From Marinomonas sp. SBI8L (GTDB lineage Bacteria; Pseudomonadota; Gammaproteobacteria; Pseudomonadales; Marinomonadaceae), in contig NZ_JSEO01000005.1 in the NCBI RefSeq assembly GCF_001624705.1, positions 186,001 to 250,000 on the forward strand: a DNA stretch of 64,000 nt, written 5' to 3'. Positions 1 to 7,728 of the stretch are shown here, piece by piece. The notes below the pieces were generated by a model, which saw only the letters and a program-made list of their open reading frames with translations, was not told the DNA's origin and did not search any database. Every line of letters starts with the position of its first letter. Position 1 is the first letter of the stretch. Both the position numbers and the translations under genes were made by a program.

Positions 1-300
1 CCAGTCTCAACCAGAGCCTACTTGCAGCAAACTGATTTACCCGGCATTCAAAACAAAGCCTATGTCTCAAACATGGAAGCCCAAGCTATCTTAATTACCA
101 GTGGCCAGTTTATGGGTTACCTACCGGATCACTATGCTAAAACCTGGGTCGAAAAAGGCGAGATGCGTGCCATTGATCATCTTAATCTAGAGCATGAATC
201 CCCCTTTTATCTAGCAATGAGAGCCTCCTCTTCGGTACAGAATATTGTCAAAGTCTTAGTACAAGACATTCAAGACGTACTACAAGAAGGTAAAAATTAA
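1..300 (+). CDS. LysR-family regulator, C-terminal part
   Basis: The reading frame is open from base 1, so the gene begins upstream of the window; about 99 codons are seen, ending with TAA at 298-300. The residues look like the last part of a LysR substrate-binding domain: a short hydrophobic strand ending in MGYLPDH, a charged linker, then SPFYLAMRASSS and a final amphipathic helix (VQNIVKVLVQDIQDVLQ). The DNA-binding half is not visible, so the family call rests on the C-terminal pattern only. It lies on the same strand, 141 bases ahead of the ureohydrolase gene, and may regulate it; that is inference. Confidence 0.6.
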   Translation, partial: PVSTRAYLQQTDLPGIQNKAYVSNMEAQAILITSGQFMGYLPDHYAKTWVEKGEMRAIDHLNLEHESPFYLAMRASSSVQNIVKVLVQDIQDVLQEGKN

Positions 301-441
301 ACATAAAATTTTATGATATAAGCATAATAACTTTCGTATTTTTTAATAAAAACTTCTTTGCAATACTGATTTCGACAACCTCACACAGACAATAAATAAC
401 GAGGTTCGAGTGACAGCATTTGCTGAATAGGAGTTTATAAA

Positions 442-1425
442 ATGAGTAATAACACATACGAAAGTGGCCGCTTAAATCTACCTTTTGTTGGCTTTTGTAC
501 TTTTGCTAAAAGCCCAACCTGCGAAGACTGGGACAAGATACAGGCCGATGTTGCCTTTATGGGCGCGCCTTTTGACTGCGGAACCCAATGGCGCTCTGGC
601 GCGAGAATGGGACCAAGATCTGTTCGTGAAGCATCAACCCTCTTCTCTTTTGGTCATGGTGGTGCTTATTCTTATGAAGAAGACATCATGTACTTAGAAG
701 GCGTCAAAATTGTTGATATTGGCGATGCTGACATGGTGCATACCGACACAGTAAAGAGTCATGCCAATATCGAATACGGTGTCAAAAAGATGCTTGAAGC
801 CGGTGTATTACCTGTCACAGTCGGCGGTGACCATTCGGTCAATGCACCTTGTATCAAGGCCTTCGAGAAATTTGCCGATAAAGGGCCTATCCATATTATC
901 CAGATAGATGCTCACTTGGACTTTGTCGATGAACGCCACGGCGTAAGATACGGCCATGGTAACCCTATGCGTCGTGCCTCAGAGCAAAGCTACATTAGCG
1001 GTATGACTCAGTTAGGCATACGTAATGTGTCTTCTTCGAATAAAAAAGACCACAAACTCGCTGAAGAAGCCGGCTCTACTATCCTATCGGTAAGAGATGT
1101 TCGTCGCCTTGGTTTAGAAGGTGTGATGAAGCTTATCCCCAAAGATGTAAGCTACTATATCACCATTGATATTGATGGTTTTGACCCGTCTATTGCCCCT
1201 GGCACAGGCACACCAAGCCATGGTGGTTTCCAATATTATGAAGTGATGGAAGTACTGCAACAGGTTGCTATGCAAGGCGATGTTGTGGGTATCGACCTAT
1301 GTGAAGTGGCACCAGATTATGACCAGACTGGCACCACCAGCATTTTAGCGGCACAAGTTCTTTTGAACCTACTAGGCTATATCTTCCATGCTCGTAGCTT
1401 AAAAGATAACAGCAGCGACAGCTAA
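442..1425 (+). CDS. Agmatinase/arginase-family ureohydrolase
   Basis: A 327-residue cytosolic metallohydrolase expected to release urea from a guanidino substrate such as agmatine or guanidinobutyrate. The three binuclear-metal motifs are intact: GGDHSV (128-133), DAHLD (156-160) and DIDGFDP (243-249). Length is normal for bacterial agmatinases (about 300-330). A ribosome site AGGAG precedes the ATG. No speA-like decarboxylase lies nearby, so the substrate cannot be fixed from context; agmatinase, guanidinobutyrase, guanidinopropionase or the more recently described guanidine hydrolases are all possible. The only neighbour on this strand is the LysR-type regulator upstream. Family confidence is high, substrate confidence low. 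Confidence 0.85.
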   Translation: MSNNTYESGRLNLPFVGFCTFAKSPTCEDWDKIQADVAFMGAPFDCGTQWRSGARMGPRSVREASTLFSFGHGGAYSYEEDIMYLEGVKIVDIGDADMVHTDTVKSHANIEYGVKKMLEAGVLPVTVGGDHSVNAPCIKAFEKFADKGPIHIIQIDAHLDFVDERHGVRYGHGNPMRRASEQSYISGMTQLGIRNVSSSNKKDHKLAEEAGSTILSVRDVRRLGLEGVMKLIPKDVSYYITIDIDGFDPSIAPGTGTPSHGGFQYYEVMEVLQQVAMQGDVVGIDLCEVAPDYDQTGTTSILAAQVLLNLLGYIFHARSLKDNSSDS

Positions 1426-1487
1426 AAAAGCAGTACTTAGCGTTTTTCAAACGCCCTTCTACAAACACCTCCAGATAAATTTATTAA

Positions 1488-1531
1488 CGCATGCCAACGG
1501 GTAACCCAACCTAAGGCATGCGCTTTTTTTC
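1488..1531 (+). terminator. Rho-independent terminator after the ureohydrolase gene
   Basis: An 8-bp stem CGCATGCC / GGCATGCG is followed by CTTTTTTTC. It lies 63 bases after the stop codon. Confidence 0.75.
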
Positions 1532-1592
1532 TTAGCAGACACTTTTAAGCACCCCTTTTAAGTTCAGCTTTTTAATTTATCCAAACTCCATA

Positions 1593-1622
1593 AAAAAACG
1601 GACCTGATCGGCCCGTTTTTTA
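1593..1622. terminator. Bidirectional terminator between converging genes
   Basis: AAAAACGG-A-CC pairs with GGCCCGTTTTT around a short TGATC loop, with a run of T on both strands. It separates the + strand ureohydrolase from the minus-strand molybdoenzyme, whose stop codon is at 1639. Confidence 0.75.
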
Positions 1623-1638
1623 TTTCCTTTTTTAAAGA

Positions 1639-4335
1639 CTAAACAATATTTCTCGGTGCAAAAGAGAAACTTCTGAACTTTTTTTTATACACAGAGTCAC
1701 CAATCTTCCTGATATTAGCCACGCCCATTTTGTAGTTATAGTTACCACTAATTTGGTCTACAACTCTGGCTGTTAGTGAGTTAGATGGTTGTTTCATATC
1801 TATCATATTAGCGTAGAGCACACCTTTTTTGGTACAAGGGGTGACGATAGCTACCGCTGTCACTGCCGCCTTATCAAGCTGAATATGGCCTGCCTCTAAC
1901 AGCTGGTTAAACTGAAAATCATCGCCTTCAACACCTAAGATAGTATCTTTAAAGCTCGGTACTCGATCTGAATACATCATCACCTGATCACCCGATTCAA
2001 TCCCCCGTTTCTTAGCGTCATCAGGGTGTATTTCGACCCAGTTTTCAGGCCAACGTTGAGCCGTATAAGCGCGGCGCTCCACATCATCAAAGCCTGATTG
2101 CCAAATCTCATTCACGCGGCCATTAGAGAACCAAAGCTCGTCCCCTTTGGGTTTGATCCAAGCATAGAAGTCACTAAAGAGGCCCCACGGATGCTTCTGC
2201 ATATTAATTTTGCCCGTTTGAGAGTTGAAACCTGTGAGCTGCTTCTTGAGCACGTTAGCCCCTTGCGGCCCATCAGTGAGACCCTTTTCAGCTAAGGTTT
2301 CTGCACTCATTTGGGTGTCATGCAAACGCTTAGTACCCACCAGCTTTTTGGTGTCATAGTTATAGAAAACTGGGCCTTGTATGCCTTCTGTTCCATACTC
2401 TTTTAGCTTTTGATGTAGAGTTTTACCTTCTGCATGGGCGGCCACTTTAATCATATTAAAGTCTTTACGGCTGCCACGGCTAAAGCGTGATGCTTCTTCT
2501 GCCACCTCATTTGAGTTCTGCCAATCAAAGCCATCAAAACCCATACGTTTAGAGAGCTGAGCAATAATCCACCAGTCAGGTTTCGCATGGCCAGGCGCAT
2601 CATTAAACTTTTGATAAAGACGCAAACGGCGCTCGCCATTGGCACGCATTAAGTCTTCTTCTCCCCAAGTTGCCGCAGGGAAAACAATATCAGCAAACTT
2701 AGCGCCAATCGGATCTCGCAAATAGATATCCTGATTCACAACCACCATGCCGCCAGAATCAGCACGGGCTTTTAGGGTGTCGATAATCTCTTGCTTGTCA
2801 TAGCTATAAACCTGATGAGGGTTGGCCACTGTCAGCTCCCAAAATTTCTTTTGTAAGCCTTGGGAACCACACATGGCTTGAATCCAAGTGGTACCTATTA
2901 CATGGGTAAAACGAGTATGACCTGAGAATAAATACCTATCCGTATCTAAGGCACGACGGCGACGTCCCGGCACTTTCTCTGGCGACTTATTTCGCGGTAA
3001 TTTACCACCAGATTGCCCACCACGTTGGTGACCACCAAAGCGGCCCACCACTTGCCCTTCTCGACCACCAGCACCCACTAAGGTTGCTAGGGTTGAAATT
3101 GCATTGGTATTGCCTGTGTTGTTAGACCAGTAAAAGCCTTTTTCGATGCCGATTGAGGTTTTAGGGCGTTTGCCATTAATAGGTTTAGCCAACATCTCAG
3201 CCGCTTGATAAAGCTTTTTAACCTCTATGCCAGCCATGTTTGCCGCATAGTCTGGGGCATACTCAGCTTGGGCTAGATTCCACTTTTTGTAGTCTTCATA
3301 ACCATTGGTTTGAAACTTGCCCCAAGTCGTACGCCATTGCCATGGTGTGTTTCGAGTACCTTGCCCAAACCCTGAGTTAGATTCCCATTTGCTGTTTACC
3401 CAGTTCTCTATCCAATCTTTATCCTGCCAATCGTTCTGCATTATGATGCGAGCAATAGCACCAACGACTAAGGTATCTGAGCCCGGATTAACATCTAGGT
3501 GCAGCCCTCCATGCTTTTTCATATAGGCTATGCCCGCCGTTTCTCTAGGATTAAGAATGACGGTTTTCATGCCCCTTTGAATGGCCGGCATTATGTACTG
3601 GGTAAAGATAATGGTTTTGGTTTCATATGGGTCAGTACCACATATCATCAAGGTATCTGCCGCCCCCCAATCGTCATAACTTGGTCCAAAGTTATCAAAG
3701 CCCGCATCTCTAAAGCCTGGGGTTGAAGTCACATCTGAGGGAGTGTCATGGAAACTAAAGTTCGCCGTATTCACATGACGCAAGGCATACTTGGTAATGG
3801 CGTAAGTGTTCTCAATGTATTGATAAGAGTAGGTTTTCACCCCATAGGCATTAGTACCATGGGTATCAATCACATGCTGGCCAACAGCGGCGGCTATGTC
3901 TAAAGCAAACTCCCACGTCACAGGCTGTAAGCTGCCACCAATACGAACCAAAGGTTGCGTTAATCTGTCTCTAGTCCCTGTGGATGGGTTATAAACTTTT
4001 TTCGCTAATAGGCCACCTCGCATGGAAGAGTCACCCATTTTATTCACCACAGTGGCGTCCTTATCAGGCACAACTATGATGTTGTGGGGCTTGCCCTTAT
4101 GCATCACCACATTATGTTGGCTAGGTGCCACCCAAGCCTGTAAAGGCGCGGTAGGAAAATCCAAATCAAAGGCATTTTCACTGGCTTTCATGCCTCCATT
4201 CGCCATTTCTAAAGGCCAGCGATACACCTTATAACCACAGGCAACAACACAATAATCACAAGCGGTAGTAATCACTTCGGCTTGTTTTGGCGGTAGAGGT
4301 GCATGATCTTCTGGAATATAAAATTGAGTTGTCAT
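1639..4335 (-). CDS. idrA: Probable iodate reductase catalytic subunit IdrA (AioA-like molybdopterin oxidoreductase)
   Basis: An 898-residue member of the DMSO-reductase superfamily. The N-terminus has C26-x2-C29-x3-C33, then 70 residues, then S104 in GDSSMRGG. This C-x2-C-x3-C-x70-S arrangement is the [3Fe-4S] pattern known from arsenite oxidase AioA and its relatives, where serine replaces the fourth cysteine. It has no Tat signal of its own and would be co-exported with the Rieske partner, as in AioAB. RBS GGAG precedes the ATG, two bases after idrB. Family knowledge: IdrA is an AioA relative that reduces iodate in the periplasm and is encoded with a Rieske subunit and two di-haem peroxidases, exactly the genes found here. 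Arsenite oxidase is the alternative, but no arsenic genes are near and Aio operons lack paired peroxidases. Some AioA-like clades remain uncharacterised, so substrate is inferred from context. Confidence 0.75.
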   Translation of the reverse strand: MTTQFYIPEDHAPLPPKQAEVITTACDYCVVACGYKVYRWPLEMANGGMKASENAFDLDFPTAPLQAWVAPSQHNVVMHKGKPHNIIVVPDKDATVVNKMGDSSMRGGLLAKKVYNPSTGTRDRLTQPLVRIGGSLQPVTWEFALDIAAAVGQHVIDTHGTNAYGVKTYSYQYIENTYAITKYALRHVNTANFSFHDTPSDVTSTPGFRDAGFDNFGPSYDDWGAADTLMICGTDPYETKTIIFTQYIMPAIQRGMKTVILNPRETAGIAYMKKHGGLHLDVNPGSDTLVVGAIARIIMQNDWQDKDWIENWVNSKWESNSGFGQGTRNTPWQWRTTWGKFQTNGYEDYKKWNLAQAEYAPDYAANMAGIEVKKLYQAAEMLAKPINGKRPKTSIGIEKGFYWSNNTGNTNAISTLATLVGAGGREGQVVGRFGGHQRGGQSGGKLPRNKSPEKVPGRRRRALDTDRYLFSGHTRFTHVIGTTWIQAMCGSQGLQKKFWELTVANPHQVYSYDKQEIIDTLKARADSGGMVVVNQDIYLRDPIGAKFADIVFPAATWGEEDLMRANGERRLRLYQKFNDAPGHAKPDWWIIAQLSKRMGFDGFDWQNSNEVAEEASRFSRGSRKDFNMIKVAAHAEGKTLHQKLKEYGTEGIQGPVFYNYDTKKLVGTKRLHDTQMSAETLAEKGLTDGPQGANVLKKQLTGFNSQTGKINMQKHPWGLFSDFYAWIKPKGDELWFSNGRVNEIWQSGFDDVERRAYTAQRWPENWVEIHPDDAKKRGIESGDQVMMYSDRVPSFKDTILGVEGDDFQFNQLLEAGHIQLDKAAVTAVAIVTPCTKKGVLYANMIDMKQPSNSLTARVVDQISGNYNYKMGVANIRKIGDSVYKKKFRSFSFAPRNIV

Positions 4336-4337
4336 GG

Positions 4338-4982
4338 TTAAGCTCCTGCAACTGCGATTAGGTTGTCAGATCGGCCAAATAACAGGCCCATGATGCCAAC
4401 GGCATATAACAGATCGCCTTCTTGCTCTAATAAGACTTGAGGCAAACTCTCATAGGCTTGGCCTGACACGATGATGCCGTGACGGCGCAAATCAAAGGTC
4501 GAGAGGTGAAATGGACATTGGCCAATCACTCTATGCTCATCTCTGACTTTGTATTGATTATCTAAAGGACCACCTTGGTGGGTACACATCATGGAAAAGG
4601 CCACCACATCTTTGTTTTGGCCTATGCCGCCACCGCCTTCAACCCCCATACGCACTAACATGGCACGAGAGTTCGGGCCTTCATCTGGATAGTTGAAATA
4701 CAATGGCTGATTGACTTTTAGCTGGCTTAACTTACCCACTAATTGTCTTGGGTAAGAAGTTACTTTTGCCTGTACTTGCTGAGCTTGTGCGGTACCTGGA
4801 TACAAGGTGAGAGAAACCAAGCTCGCACCACCTACCGCAACCCCAGAGGTCATTAAGAATTTACGTCTGCTCATCATACATTGGGTATGTTCAGCTGGGC
4901 TTTGCTTAGCTTTATCAAGCTGGCTTGAGTCTCTTGTTTGGTCAAGACTTGTTTGATCAAGATTGGTCAGGTCATCTTTCAT
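4338..4982 (-). CDS. idrB: Rieske [2Fe-2S] subunit IdrB, Tat-exported
   Basis: A 214-residue small subunit that would carry electrons between a periplasmic cytochrome and the molybdenum subunit. A twin-arginine motif SRRKFL (38-43) precedes a hydrophobic segment, after an unusually long hydrophilic N-terminal leader of about 36 residues. Rieske ligands are C133-T-H135 and C156-x2-H159. The start at 4982 is supported by GGAGG seven bases upstream; the ATG overlaps the TGA of the preceding peroxidase gene (ATGA), so the genes are translationally coupled. The nearest named family is AioB/IdrB. M36 or M37 could be alternative starts, but neither has a visible ribosome site. Confidence 0.75.
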   Translation of the reverse strand: MKDDLTNLDQTSLDQTRDSSQLDKAKQSPAEHTQCMMSRRKFLMTSGVAVGGASLVSLTLYPGTAQAQQVQAKVTSYPRQLVGKLSQLKVNQPLYFNYPDEGPNSRAMLVRMGVEGGGGIGQNKDVVAFSMMCTHQGGPLDNQYKVRDEHRVIGQCPFHLSTFDLRRHGIIVSGQAYESLPQVLLEQEGDLLYAVGIMGLLFGRSDNLIAVAGA

Positions 4983-6253
4983 TTTATTGCCTCCAGCAAA
5001 GCTTGTTTGGTAAAGAGAGGTTTTGACTCAGGGATAGCTGGGTAATCCATTACCAGCTTGTCACCACTAAAACTGTCTAGGAAAGCCAGCAAATCGGCTT
5101 TTTCAGACTTACTCAAATTAAGCGGTTTGATTAGCTTAGATTTAGTTTGAGGGAAGCCAGTCGTGCGCCCATCTTTGCTAATGCCTCCCTTGTTATAAAA
5201 ATCGATCACATCTGCCAAGCTAGTGATCACCCCGTTGTGCATGTATGGGGCTGTGTACTTGGTATAACGCAGACTAGGTGTTCGAAACTTACCTTTCATA
5301 TCCGCACGTTTACCCCTGAAATAAACACCTGGGTCAGCCTTCTCTGTACGGTATTGTTTCTCTGTGGAACCTTTCGCATAAAGCTCATAGCGAAAGGTGA
5401 TTTGCGCCATGGCTTCCTGCTCCCAGCGCTTATTGGTTGGTACGCCTATGTTGTAATACTTCTCATCACTGGCAAGGGCACCGTTATGACAGGCAATACA
5501 ATTTGCCTTACCTTCAAACAGTTTTTTGCCTTTCAACTGCTGTGTCGTTAAAGCAGACTTATCCCCTAGCAAGTAATTATCTAGCGGTGTATCGGTTTGA
5601 ATTAAGGTGCGTTCAAAAGCGCCAATGGCTTTCCAGGCATTACTGATTTTTGGATAGTTATCACCAAAAACTTGTTTAAAGCCCTCAACATATTCAGGCA
5701 CAAGCGCGAGCCTTGCTTCCATCAGATCGTCTTCGCCATTACCCGCGACAGAGCCTTTGGCAGCACTCTTGGCTTGAGCTTCTAACGAGTTACTAGAACC
5801 TGCCCAAAAGAGTTTAGAGTAATAGGCTGAATTGATTAGAGTCTGGCTATTACGCCAATGCACTGTGTTTGGATAACCTAACGATAAGTCTGTTGGAAAA
5901 TCCCAACCTGTATCAGGCAAGTGACAAGCAACACAAGGAGAGGACTCATCTCCTCCTAAGCGACCATCGAAAAATAACAACTTACCTAATTCAACTTTTT
6001 CTGCTGTGGTTGGATTATCAAGAGGCGTTGGTACTGCCCCTAAAGGTGCTAGAGGCAAATAGCTTTTATCACCTAAAACCACAGGCGATAATTTGGCTGC
6101 CACGGCATCCGCTTTTGCCGCCCTTTTCATTTCTGCTTGAGCATCAAAACTCGGCATAGGCGTATCCGCAAGCGCCAAAGGTGAGTTAAAACTGGCTGCG
6201 GTTGCCAACAAACTCAGGCTCACTCGGATAAATAAGTTCGGTTTAGCTTTCAT
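4979..6253 (-). CDS. idrP1: Di-haem cytochrome c peroxidase family protein (IdrP1-like)
   Basis: 424 residues with a Sec signal peptide (about 1-29, ending SPLALA) and two haem-binding sites, CVACH (107-111) and CIACH (252-256), the layout of bacterial di-haem peroxidases and MauG-like proteins. It is periplasmic. In iodate-reducing bacteria two such proteins accompany IdrAB and are proposed to handle peroxide formed during iodate reduction. It is named P1 here only because it adjoins idrB. RBS AAGGAGGG lies just before the ATG, ten bases after the previous gene. Confidence 0.75.
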   Translation of the reverse strand: MKAKPNLFIRVSLSLLATAASFNSPLALADTPMPSFDAQAEMKRAAKADAVAAKLSPVVLGDKSYLPLAPLGAVPTPLDNPTTAEKVELGKLLFFDGRLGGDESSPCVACHLPDTGWDFPTDLSLGYPNTVHWRNSQTLINSAYYSKLFWAGSSNSLEAQAKSAAKGSVAGNGEDDLMEARLALVPEYVEGFKQVFGDNYPKISNAWKAIGAFERTLIQTDTPLDNYLLGDKSALTTQQLKGKKLFEGKANCIACHNGALASDEKYYNIGVPTNKRWEQEAMAQITFRYELYAKGSTEKQYRTEKADPGVYFRGKRADMKGKFRTPSLRYTKYTAPYMHNGVITSLADVIDFYNKGGISKDGRTTGFPQTKSKLIKPLNLSKSEKADLLAFLDSFSGDKLVMDYPAIPESKPLFTKQALLEAIK

Positions 6254-6263
6254 AAGTCCCTCC

Positions 6264-7361
6264 TTAGTTTTTGGCCTTTAACCAATTTTTGGTTGGCTGA
6301 TATTGGTAGTCATTTTTAGTCCAAACATGCTGTTCACTGGTCAGTGGTTTGGAAGATAAAGACTCTAAAAAGGCAACCAAGGCTTGCTCTTCCTGGCTCG
6401 TCAAATTAAGGGGCTTAAGTCGGCTGTCCTTATTGGAATCTTGCCCGCCACCTTGGTTATAAAAAGCAACGACATCCGCGAGGGAATCCATCACACCGTT
6501 ATGCATATAAGGCGCTGTGTGGGTGAGTTCACGCAGACTTGGGGTAACAAACTTGCCCATATCTGAACCGTCTATCTTGTGGCTTTGTACATGTGCGCCC
6601 ACATCACGTTTGAGGTTCATGTAGTTCTCATTGCCCATAAACATATTAAAGGCGATAAAGGTTTCGTGACGCTCTGGGTCCAAGAAGATCTCTAGGTTCT
6701 CTTTTACCCCTGTGTTATAGGCCTTACCGTCAGTAAGAAGCGGTCCATTATGACAAGCCGTACAACCCGCTTTTCCTTTGAAAAGCTGAAGTCCTTGCTC
6801 GGCTTGCGCTGATAACTGGTCTTTGTCATAGGGGCTGGCGTTAGAGCTTAAGATTTTGAGATATTCAGGAATGGCTTTACGTACCGAACCATTAGAAGGC
6901 TCCCCATAACCTGCTTTTTTAAACATGGCTACATAGATAGGATCTTGTTTGATACGCTCCTGCATTAGCCTCATATCCATGTTCATCAACCAATCTTCTG
7001 TGATCATTTCCCGTGTTACATCATTAAGATTGGTGCCTAAGCGCCCATCATGAAACCACACTTCTTTTAAGCTGGTATTAATCAGAGAAGGCACATTCCG
7101 AAAGCCTTTGCTGCCAGTGTAAGCTGGGGCTAAAGGGGCGGGATAACTAAAACCTGATTCAGGTTGGTGGCACGTCGAACAAGCTAATAAAGCATCGCCA
7201 GATAAACGTTTATCAAAAAATAATCTTTTACCTAACTCAGCTTTCGCCTTATCAATTTTCACCTCAGGCAGGGGGCCAAAATCCATCTTATCTTGGGCCA
7301 TCAAGGGCAATGAGGACAAAGAGACTCCGAGCAAAGTCGGTACTAGCAGTCGCATCTTCAT
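6264..7361 (-). CDS. idrP2: Di-haem cytochrome c peroxidase family protein (IdrP2-like), first gene of the operon
   Basis: 365 residues from the ATG at 7361, chosen because AAAGGAG lies six bases upstream and because it gives a clean signal peptide (LLVPTLLGVSLSSLPLMAQ). An upstream ATG at 7388 in frame lacks a ribosome site. Haem sites are CSTCH (61-65) and CTACH (200-204). It is a paralogue of the next gene, with the same ending pattern TPSLRxxxxTAPYMHNG. It leads the four-gene operon and follows a candidate sigma-54 promoter. The numbering P1/P2 is by position only. Confidence 0.75.
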   Translation of the reverse strand: MKMRLLVPTLLGVSLSSLPLMAQDKMDFGPLPEVKIDKAKAELGKRLFFDKRLSGDALLACSTCHQPESGFSYPAPLAPAYTGSKGFRNVPSLINTSLKEVWFHDGRLGTNLNDVTREMITEDWLMNMDMRLMQERIKQDPIYVAMFKKAGYGEPSNGSVRKAIPEYLKILSSNASPYDKDQLSAQAEQGLQLFKGKAGCTACHNGPLLTDGKAYNTGVKENLEIFLDPERHETFIAFNMFMGNENYMNLKRDVGAHVQSHKIDGSDMGKFVTPSLRELTHTAPYMHNGVMDSLADVVAFYNQGGGQDSNKDSRLKPLNLTSQEEQALVAFLESLSSKPLTSEQHVWTKNDYQYQPTKNWLKAKN

Positions 7362-7438
7362 GGTTAGCTCCTTTAACAGGGACATCAAATAAGTTTTTAC
7401 TCACAATTTAGAGAAAAACTTGGCTGTGATATCCCTAA

Positions 7439-7454
7439 GGCATTTTCTATACCA
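7439..7454 (-). promoter_or_regulatory. Candidate sigma-54 promoter of the idr operon
   Basis: Read on the minus strand: TGGTATAGAAAATGCC. The invariant GG and GC are separated by ten bases, as in TGGCAC-N5-TTGC. Transcription would start near 7428, about 67 bases before the ATG at 7361. A sigma-54-dependent activator is encoded in the same locus. Confidence 0.55.
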
Positions 7455-7728
7455 AGAGTTTAAAAGCCCTCTAACCCTTGATTTATCTCGCTTTAAGCAA
7501 TCCCTTTAATTTCTAACACAGATAAGATTTAACACTTTGTGCAATTTCTCTTTGATACTTTTAACGAAACATTCAATTTCCTGACGAGGCTTTTTAAAGC
7601 GCTTGCTACAAGGGCTAACCTTGATTCAAAACAAGAAAAGAAAACGCTAAATACGCTATTGATAGGCTTAGATCGACACTCACAATCAAAATAAAATTAT
7701 TCAAGATATGTCATCGCTAGGAGCACAT

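Noticed and set aside
1639-4982. Arsenite oxidase AioBA
   Set aside because: The subunit types fit, but there is no aioXSR, arsenic resistance or azurin/cytochrome gene nearby, and two di-haem peroxidases in the operon point to the iodate reductase set. Kept as the main alternative.
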